Shown here in pieces: positions 57,161 through 64,000 of a stretch of 64,000 nt of DNA. The stretch is from Ricinus communis (taxonomy: Eukaryota; Streptophyta; Magnoliopsida; Malpighiales; Euphorbiaceae). The stretch lies in assembly GCF_019578655.1 (NCBI RefSeq), contig NC_063256.1, forward strand, positions 30,614,342-30,678,341, given 5' to 3'. The notes under the pieces are model-generated. The model was not told the DNA's origin. It saw only the letters and a list, made by a program, of their open reading frames with translations, and did not search any database. The translations under genes and the position numbers were made by a program. Numbering within the stretch: the first letter of the stretch is position 1; the number at the start of each line of letters is the position of its first letter.

Positions 57161-58046
57161 TTTCAAACTTATTATTGTTTTTATTCTTGAAGCAATTGGT
57201 CTTGATGTGTCCTTGCTTTCTACACCCACATCAAGTGAGATCATTTTTCTTCTCCATGCTTTCTTTCAAGTTTGAGTTGGAGTTAGAGTTAGAAGATGAC
57301 TTCTTGAAGGGCCTCTTTTCTCTAGTTGTATTCTTAATTATTTCCTTGACTCTTTTTGCAAGCATGGCTAAATCTTCATTCTTATCTTTATTAGACTTGG
57401 ATGCACTAGATCTTTTACTCTCTTATTACCTTATGGAGCTCTTGAGAGCCAAGGACTTTCTTCTTGCTTCCCTTTCTTTTCTTGCTCTTCCTTATTCTCA
57501 AGAGCCATCTCATGGGTAAGGAGCTTTCCAATAAGCTCATCCATTGCACCTTCCCCAAGTCCTCATTTATGTCTTGAATACTTTCTATTGTTGAACCATA
57601 GTTCTTGAGTGGTAGTGCTTTGAGGATCTTGTTGTTGATGTCAATAAGTTCATAGTGCTTACCCAACTTTCTTAAATTATTGATGATGGTGAGAAGTTGG
57701 TTGGTCATGTCAGTCATGCTTTCATTTGGCTTCATCTTGAAGAGCTCATACTTCGTTACCAAGAATTATATTTTCTTGAATTTCACTTGCTTGGTACCCT
57801 TATGATAGTTCTTCAAGGTCTTCCAAATCTTGTAGGCGATAGGAAGGTGTTGAACTCTTTCACATTCCTCTTTAGAGAGTGAACTAAGGAGGATGATCAT
57901 AGCCCTTTAATTTTTTCCATTTGCTCTTCTATGAGCGTCTACTGATTTATCTCTATCTAGAGGAATGTCCACACCATCTTCTTAATTGGTTGGCGATCTC
58001 TATTCCTTTCGTATACATCCACCGTATCACTATCCAAGTAGATCTC
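57161..58046 (-). pseudogene. gag: Copia element 1 gag (start truncated)
   Basis: On the minus strand EIYLDSDTVDVYE at the junction is followed after a shift by SPTN, EDGVDIPLDRDKSVDAH, then SLSKEECERVQHLP, KYELFKMKPNESMTDMTNQL and LRKLGKHYELIDINNKILKA, the UBN2-type gag of copia elements. A knuckle-like CGCRKQGHIKTNC lies at about 57230-57190 (one Cys spacing off). The N-terminal codons before EIYLDS are missing. Confidence 0.78.
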
Positions 58047-58066
58047 TAAATAGAAATCTATTTAGA
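58034..58066. repeat. Inverted junction between two copia copies
   Basis: Contains TCTAAATAG-AAAT-CTATTTAGA (58045-58066). Codons for EIYLDS are read leftwards from 58046 and rightwards from 58053, so both gag genes are cut at the same residue and face away from each other. Confidence 0.65.
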
Positions 58067-58780
58067 TTCATATGCCATTGAAGTTTGGGATTATCTGGTG
58101 AATGAATGGAAGGCTCCTACTAAAGTCAAAAATAGTAAAGAAAGGATTCTCCTTAGAGAATAATGGGTGGATGCTCATAAGAAGCATAATCACAAGAATA
58201 AGCAAGCAATGGCCATTCTTGTGAGTTGCCTCTCTAGAGAAGAGTCTAGGAAAGTGCAACATTGTACTACAGCTCATCAAATTTGGACTATCTTAGAGAA
58301 TTATAATGAAGGCACCAAGCAAGTTAAGCCAAGGAAGATCCAAATGTACATCATCGAATATAAGATGTTCAAGATGAATCCAAACGAATCCATCACCGAC
58401 ATGACAATTAGACTTTTCGCTATCATCAACAACATGAGAAAACTTGGGAAGCATTATGAGCTAGTGGATATGAACAATAAGATCCTTAGGAGTCTTTCTT
58501 TGGATAAATATGGTGCTAAAATGGCTAGTATTGAAGAGGCAAACAAGAACCTTGGGAAGATACCTACAGATGTTCTCATAGGTAAACTTCTAACCTATGA
58601 GATGTCTCTTATCCAGGATGAGCTCGATAGCGATGGTGGGAAGAAGAAGGCACTAGCACTCCAGGCTAGCATAAAAGCTCAAGATGCAAATGGTGTATCA
58701 AGCCATGATGAAGATCAAAAGGAAGCACAAAGTGAGAGTGATGATGCGGCTCTCATCACCAAATGTAAAAAGGATTCTTG
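58053..58780 (+). pseudogene. gag: Copia element 2 gag, UBN2 domain (start truncated)
   Basis: Begins EIYLDSYAIEVWDYLVNEW, with one stop at 58161. It then runs open from 58167 with AMAILVSCLSREESRKVQHC, TAHQIWTILENYNEGTKQVK, YKMFKMNPNESITDMTIRLF and LRSLSLDKYGAKMASIEEAN, closing with an acidic QKEAQSESDDAALITK. This is the copia-type gag (UBN2), forming the particle. The natural start lies about 25-30 codons upstream of the junction in related elements (inference). Confidence 0.85.
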
Positions 58781-59708
58781 AGGCCAAAAGGTGAAGACGC
58801 AACAAGCCTTTTCACAAGCAATAAACCCTTCTTCAAATCAAGATCAAGCAAGGACAAGAAATATAAAGTCACTTACTATAAGCGTGGGAAGCATGAGCAT
58901 ATCAAGCTGGATTGTCCTAAGTATTTGAAGAGGAAGAAGGGAGACAAAAAGAAAAAAAAAGGGCTTGAAAGCTACTTGGAGCAATGCTTCCTCATCCTCC
59001 AGTAATGAAAGTGAAAGAGAAGAAGAGGTCAATCTTTGTTTCATGGCCAACATGGAGGATTCCCATGAGGTATGCTCTACTTCTCATTCTTGTTATTCTT
59101 TTACTTGTTGTTCTTTTTCTTGTTGTTCATCTTCTCATTTTTCTAGTGATGATGTGTTGGATGATGAGGATAAACTTTTACAAAATATGCTTTTAAAACT
59201 AAATTTTTATAAAAACAAGTGCTCAAGTTTGGAAGAAGACTTTAAGAGGTCAAAGAAAGAAATTATTTCTTTAGAAACCTCTAATGATAACCTAAAGAAA
59301 TCATTAGAGGATATTTCAAATGAAAAACTCTTTAAAGAAAACACTACCTTGAAAAATGAAGTTGAGGAGCTTAGGAACTCAATCTCAAGATTTCACAAAG
59401 GGAAAGAGTCTCTTAATACACTAGTTATATCTCAAAGACCTCCCCTTGTGAAACATGGACTCGAACTCAATGGAGCTTCAACTTCCACACTTCAAACATC
59501 CAACACCATAATTTTTTTTAAGGCTACTCAACCTACAATTATTGAGAGAAACTCTAATAGAGTCTCAAAGGACAAAGCACATACTAGACCTCCCATTCAA
59601 AAGAAAAGGAAAGATACACATGCTCCAAAGACTAAGCCAAAAGGAGCAAAACATGCATTTATATATAGGACTTTGAAAGGTTATAAACTCTTGCTCATGC
59701 ATGTCTGA
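58778..59708 (+). pseudogene. gag: Copia element 2 gag C-terminal region with coiled coil
   Basis: First part YYKRGKHEHIKLDCPKYLKR is a zinc knuckle with its first two Cys changed to Tyr and Arg, followed by a Lys-rich run (KKKKKG). A second frame (58965-59708) has a Ser/Cys-rich stretch, then a long heptad-like coiled coil (LEEDFKRSKKEIISLETSND through EVEELRNSISRFHKGKESL). It ends in a basic tail (PPIQKKRKDTHAPKTKPKG). This layout matches the extended gag of SIRE elements. Confidence 0.72.
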
Positions 59709-60486
59709 TGATGTAAATCATGTGATGTCCAAACCTCAAGTAAAAGTGGCAAAGAAGACCAAATCAAATTCCAAGGTCACTTGCCACTATTGCATGAGTG
59801 TTGGACATATCAATATTAAATGTCAAATAAGAAAAATGCATCTCTTCATAGATGCATCTTCCAAAGCTAACTCCAAAAGACCCAACCTTGTTTAGGTACC
59901 TAAAATCAAGTGATTTAATTCTTTTTTGTAGATGTGTCTTAAATCCAGAAGCACAAATCTTTGGCATGTTGAAAGTGGATGCTCAAGGCACATGTTGGGT
60001 GACAAAAGCCTCTTTGTAAATGTTAAGAATTATAAGAGAGGCAAAGTTACATTTGAAAATAATGCCCAGGGTAAGATAATTGGCATTGGCTCCAATGATA
60101 AGGATAGTAAATCTTTCATTGATGGTGTTTTTCTAGTTGATGGGTTAAAGCACAATTTATTAAGTGTAATTCAATTGTGTGACAAAGATAATAGAGTCAC
60201 TTTTGACTCTAATGGATGTCTTGTCAATACCCTAGTGAATGACAATGTGATATTCAAAGGAGAAAGAAGTGGCAACACCTACATGGTTGACCTACACAAA
60301 GTTACTAATCAATCTTTCAAGTTTCTTGTCTCTATTAGTAATGAATCTTGGTTGTGGCATAGAAGAATTAGTCATGCAAGTATGGAACTTGTACATAAAT
60401 TAGCTAAAGAAGAACTAGTAAACGGATTTCCCAAAGTGAAGTTCATTAAGGACAAGTATTGTGAATCATGTCAAATGGGAAAATAA
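59701..60486 (+). pseudogene. pol: Copia element 2 knuckle, protease and pre-integrase
   Basis: VTCHYCMSVGHINIKCQ is an intact C-x2-C-x4-H-x4-C knuckle. After a stop near 59894 the protease block reads LWHVESGCSRHMLGDKSLF; the usual copia motif is D-S-G-C-S-R-H, so the catalytic Asp is Glu here. Then come KGKVTFENNAQGKI-like sequence (KRGKVTFENNAQGKIIGIG), LKHNLLSVIQLCDKDNRVTF and the GAG-pre-integrase WLWHRRISHASMELVHKLAK with CESCQMGK, so the integrase HHCC module is complete. Confidence 0.85.
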
Positions 60487-61420
60487 CATTTATCATCCTT
60501 TAAGCCTAAAACCATTGTATGTACTTCTAGACCACTTCAATTACTTCATATGGACTTATTTAGACCTATAAGAGTAGCTAGTTTGGGTAAAAAATCATAT
60601 GAATTTGTAATTGTAGATGACTACTATAGATTTACTTGGGTTAATTTCCTTGCTCATAAGAATGAAGCTTTTAACATTTTCAAATCATTTGCAAAACGTG
60701 TTCAAAATGAAAAAGAATATTTGATCTCGTCAATAAGAAGTGATCATGGAAAAGAATTTGAAAACAAACTTTCTAAAAACCTTTTCAAAAAATTTAGTAC
60801 TTCACACAATTTTTTATCTCCTCAGACACCACAACAAAATGGAGTTGTAGAAACAAAAAATAGAACACTAGTGAAAATGGCTAGGATTATGCTCAATAAG
60901 TATAAACTCCCTTCCTACTTTTAGGCAAAAGCCGTTAACACTAGTTGTTGTGTTGCAAATAGAGTTTTCAGAAGACCTTTGTTAAACAAAACTTCTTATG
61001 AGATTTGGAATGGAAGAAAGTCTAAGGTATCATATTATGGAGTATTTGGTTACAAATGCTACATTTTGAATACCAAGGATAATCTTGAAAATTTTGACTT
61101 TAAAACTGATATTAGAATCTTCCTAGGCTACTCCACCTCGAGCAAAGCTTATAGAATCTTTAACAAACGTACTTTAGTAGTTGAAGAATCTATGAATGTT
61201 GTTTTTTATGAATCTAGCAAGCTTGATTTTGGAAAAGGTACTTGTGTGAATGATCTTGTAGGTGCATTTGAGGATCTAAATGTGAACCTTGATAACCCAT
61301 CAAAAGAAGTTGACAAACCCATAGAAGGTAATCAAGAAGATTAACAAAATCTTGATGTAACTCAAGATCTTTAAGCATTAGAGAATTCACAAAGTCTTTC
61401 CAAAGAGTGAAGCTTCAAAA
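60487..61420 (+). pseudogene. pol: Copia element 2 integrase core
   Basis: All three catalytic positions are present: Asp in LLHMDLFRPIRVASLGKKSY, Asp in SSIRSDHGKEFENKL, and Glu in TPQQNGVVETKNRTLVKMA. The C-terminal part has SYEIWNGRKSKVSYYGVFGY, KCYILNTKDNLENFD, RIFLGYSTSSKAYRIFNKRT and VVEESMNVVFYESS. Only a few stops occur (60484, 60922, 61342). Confidence 0.88.
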
Positions 61421-63057
61421 AGGATCACCCTTCCACTCAAGTTATTGGAGATTTATTAAAGGGTGTAAGTACTCATTCCAAACTAGTTGCTTTAAATAAT
61501 CCAACCTTTGTTTCTCAAATTGAGCCAATGACCATTGATGAGGCTGTAAATGATAAAAGTTGGGTGATTGCTATGCAAGATGAACTCAACCAATTTGAAA
61601 GAAACAAAATATGGGAACTTGTTCATAGACCTAAGGATCATCAAATTATAGGGTGTAAGTGGATGTTTAGAAACAAGTTGGATGAGTAAGCTTCCATCAC
61701 TAGAAATAAAGCTAGATTAATTACAAAAGGGTACAACCAAGAGGAAGGCATTAATTATGATGAGATTTTGCTCTAGTTGCTAAATTAGAAGCTATTAGGA
61801 TACTCTTAACTTGTGCATGTCACATGAATTTCAATTTCAAATCAATATGAAAAGTGCATTTTTAAGTGGTTTTATTGAGGAGGAAGTCTATGTTGAACAA
61901 CCTTCCGGTTTAGAAAGTTATAAATTTCCTAATCATGTTTTCAGATTATCTAAAGCCTTGCATGGATTGAAAAAACCTCTTAGAGCTTGGTATGAAAGGC
62001 TTAGTTCTTTTTTAATTGAAAATGGATTTCTAAAAGGAAAGGTTAATACTATACTATTCGTAAAGGAACATAAGCATGATACTTTAATTATTCAAATTTA
62101 TGTTGATGACATTGTGTTTGGTGCTACTAATGAGTTGCTTTGTGAGGATTTTACTAAGTGTATGACTAGGGAATTTGAAATGAGCATGATGAGAGAGCTC
62201 AAATTGTTTCTTAGTCTTCAAATCAACCAAAGCAAGGATGGGATCTTTATCAACCAATCCAAGTATACAAAAGAACTTTTAAAGAAGTTTGAGATGGATG
62301 GTTGTAGGATACCAAAAACTCCCATGAGTGCCACAACTAAATTGGATAAAGATGAGAAGGGTAAGGGCATTAATGAAAAGCTCTACAGAGGTATGATCAG
62401 ATCTCTTTTATATTTAACCGCCTCTAGACCCGATATTATGTATAGTATTTGTTTATGTGCTAGATTTCAATCTTGTCTTAAAGAGTCTCACTTGAATGTC
62501 GTCAAAAGAATTTTGAAATATTTGCGTGGTACTTTGCATCTAGGTCTTTGGTATCCTAAAGAAATATCTTTTGTCATTATAGGTTATTCGGATGCCGATT
62601 AATGCGAGAAGTCTCTTAGATAGAAAGAGCACTTTTGTAACTTGTCACTTATTAGGTGAATGTTTAGTATTGTGATTTAGCAAGAAACAAGTTTCGATTG
62701 CTCTCTCTACCGCATAAGCCGAGTATGTGGCGGGTGGGTTGTTATTGCACATAAATCCTTTGGATGAAGCAACAATTAAGAGATTATGGGAGAGAGGTTG
62801 ATCAAATTCCTGTAAGTTGTGACAACACTAGTGCAATAAACCTCTCTAAGAATGCCATTCAACACTCTAGGAGTAACCATATAGACATTAGGCATCATTT
62901 TTTGAGAGATCATATGCAAAATGGTGATATTATTTTAGAATTTGTTGATACAACAAACCAATTGGCTGACATCTATACAAAACCCCTTAATGAGGAGAGG
63001 TTGAGTTATATCAAAAGAGAATTAGGAATGATTGATGGAAGCATTCTAGGTTAGTCT
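61421..63057 (+). pseudogene. pol: Copia element 2 reverse transcriptase and RNase H
   Basis: The N-terminal part has PMTIDEAVNDKSWVIAMQDE and GCKWMFRNKLDE. A 263-codon open stretch (61811-62602) has FQINMKSAFLSGFIEEEVYV, where the first catalytic Asp of MDVKSAF is Asn; FRLSKALHGLKKPLRAWYER; QIYVDDIVFGATNE (YVDD); and GMIRSLLYLTASRPDIMYSI. RNase H opens GYSDAD, is broken, and resumes at 62764 with DQIPVSCDNTSAINLSKNAI, HIDIRHHFLRDHM and ADIYTKPLNEERLSYI. Confidence 0.88.
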
Positions 63058-63271
63058 TTTTGAATAATTTTTATTCATGATGTGCTTTAGTAATTTCTTA
63101 TGTGAAACTATCTCTTTTGCATCTCTATTTTGAATTTTGAGTATTAAAATTACACTTTACCTATGAGGTGCTCTCCTACTTATTATGCATTTTAATACTC
63201 TCAAAGAAAAGGTATGATTAACTCTAATCTTGCATGAATATTTTTTTTAAAATTCGCCTCTGTTTTTTGAA

Positions 63272-63513
63272 AGCACGCTCGCAATTTAGAAGGGCTCGCG
63301 TTTTATAGGTCTTCATGAAATTGGAAAACTGACCTCTAAAGTGCGACCGCAGTTCCTCAAAAATATAGTCGTTGTGATTGATTTCTCAATAGCGCGATCG
63401 TGCTTCTCCTCATTTTCTACAAAAAGTTAGCCGTTAGAGAATTTTTCAAATTAATTCCAAAGTTAAATCTAGTTGTTTCTAGCCGATTTCTATCCCCTTT
63501 AAGGCTGTATAAG
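63272..63513 (+). promoter_or_regulatory. Internal promoter of copia element 2 accessory ORF
   Basis: The cluster has GCACGCTCGCAATT, GGGCTCGCG, GTGCGACCGCAG, TAGTCGTTGTGATTG and AGCGCGATCGTGC, ending at about 63410. GCTGTATAAGAC (TATAAG at 63508-63513) follows about 100 bases later, and the accessory ATG is at 63630. It mirrors the arrangement at 54369-54662. The promoter role is inference. Confidence 0.58.
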
Positions 63514-63629
63514 ACATATTCTTTAAGGTCTCATTACTTTTGCTTACATTAACTTTCAAATCTTCAAAAACTCCTTCTTTCTCTTCTTCAATTCTTCAAA
63601 CACCTTCTTCATATCCCTCAATATTAATT

Positions 63630-64000
63630 ATGAGATCAAGAAAAGCTGCTAGGAGAGGTTCTTCTTCCTTTAAATCTATTATAGAGAGAATGAAAGGTGT
63701 TGATGATGAAGCTAGGATCAAATTCATGACCATAGAAAGCAAGGAGACTCAATTCGGTGAAGAAGTACTTATCAAGCTTGGCAAATCTGAAGAGGTACAT
63801 TCCCTTCTAGAAAATGTAGGCTTAAAAGAATTCTTCCTACCCCAATCCTTAGAATTAGGATATGAAAATCGTACTAAGGACCCCAATCCCTAGAGTTAGG
63901 ATATGAAAATCGTACTAAGGAATTTCTCTCTATCCTAGTGTTCAACAAAAAGGGGGACGGGGATGAGTATTATAGGATAGAATTTAAGCTATTTGGGGAG
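63630..64000 (+). pseudogene. Post-pol accessory ORF of copia element 2 (continues past window)
   Basis: Starts MRSRKAARRGSSSFKSIIER (basic, Arg/Ser-rich), then DDEARIKFMTIESKETQFGE and NVGLKEFFLPQSLELGYENR. A 41-bp tandem duplication then brings a stop at 63891. Beyond it another frame reads TKEFLSILVFNKKGDGDEYY and RIEFKLFGE to the window edge. T-x-E-F and I-x-F-x-L-F-G match the accessory ORF of copia element 1 and resemble the Athila ORF1 core. The frame before the duplication and the frame after it would be continuous with a single unit. Function unknown. Confidence 0.65.
63840..63921 (+). repeat. 41-bp tandem duplication in the accessory ORF
   Basis: Two units (63840-63880 and 63881-63921) share CCCCAATCC, TAGGATATGAAAATCG and TACTAAGGA, with two substitutions. 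A 41-base unit is not a multiple of three and shifts the frame. Confidence 0.95.

Larger units (their letters stand above)
52394..58046 (-). mobile_element. SIRE-like Ty1/copia element 1, head-to-head left arm
   Basis: On the minus strand the order is gag (truncated at its start), knuckle, pre-integrase, deleted integrase core, reverse transcriptase, RNase H, palindrome cluster with TATA, accessory ORF, polypurine tract and a truncated 3' LTR. Integrase preceding reverse transcriptase is the Ty1/copia order. The accessory ORF after pol and the AGGGGGAGA-type 3' region point to the SIRE lineage. The 5' LTR and leader are absent. The right end meets a second copia copy in inverted orientation. 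Confidence 0.8.
58053..64000 (+). mobile_element. SIRE-like Ty1/copia element 2, head-to-head right arm
   Basis: In order: truncated gag, coiled-coil region, knuckle, protease, pre-integrase, integrase, reverse transcriptase, RNase H, palindrome cluster with TATA, and accessory ORF running off the window. It parallels copia element 1 but is less deleted. The 5' LTR and leader are absent and the 3' LTR is outside the window. Confidence 0.85.

Overview
The window is a retrotransposon graveyard from a flowering-plant nuclear genome, probably a eudicot. It holds Ty3/gypsy lineages (Athila, Tat, a Tekay/Del-like LTR) and Ty1/copia SIRE-like copies. The base composition is AT-rich, and the primer sites are the tRNA-Asp type in Athila and a Tat/Ogre type. 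I see no cellular gene, tRNA, rRNA, CRISPR array or bacterial feature. Almost every coding region is broken by in-frame stops and frameshifts, so the coding entries are pseudogenes.

Layout. (1) 1-6225, minus strand: a pol-less Athila-lineage element ('Athila-N') with one LTR, primer site, gag C-terminus, and the post-pol ORF1 behind its own TATA box and 5'-UTR intron. Its other LTR lies off the left edge. (2) 6226-52393, plus strand: a tandem array of Tat-lineage elements that share LTRs. A Tat 3' end is followed by LTR1 (6633-10463), internal domain b (27599-38111), LTR2 (38112-41744), internal domain c (41745-48689) and LTR3 (48690-52393). LTR1 and LTR2 both carry a partial tandem duplication that starts at the same internal point. 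(3) An inverted, truncated Tat LTR lies in the leader of domain b and is split by a large plus-strand Athila element ('Athila-A', 11761-26687). Athila-A holds a Tekay-like LTR fragment in place of its leader (12827-14545) and, inside pol, a solo Athila-N-type LTR (16768-18136) with a perfect 5-bp target duplication. (4) LTR3 is interrupted by another probable solo LTR (49457-50836). (5) 52394-64000: two diverged SIRE-like copia copies lie head to head and meet at 58034-58066 at the same codon of gag.

The most interesting signal is regulatory. Four retroelement families each carry a cluster of a family-specific short palindrome built on CG-NN-CG: AACACGGCCGTGTT in Athila-N, CACACGGGCGTGTG-type in Athila-A, AGCCGATCGGCT in Tat, and TGCGACCGCA/GCGATCGT in copia. 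A fifth, the Tekay-like LTR, has GAGC-NNN-GCTC. The clusters sit upstream of TATA-like boxes, both in LTRs and in front of the accessory ORF that follows (or, in Tat, opposes) pol. Within a family the LTR and internal clusters use the same word. This suggests each family drives its accessory ORF from an internal promoter whose upstream cassette matches its own LTR.

The accessory ORFs of Athila-A, Athila-N and both copia copies share a motif pair (T-x-E-F followed by I-x-[FL]-x-L) despite belonging to different superfamilies. The Tat accessory gene is antisense and has a conserved intron.
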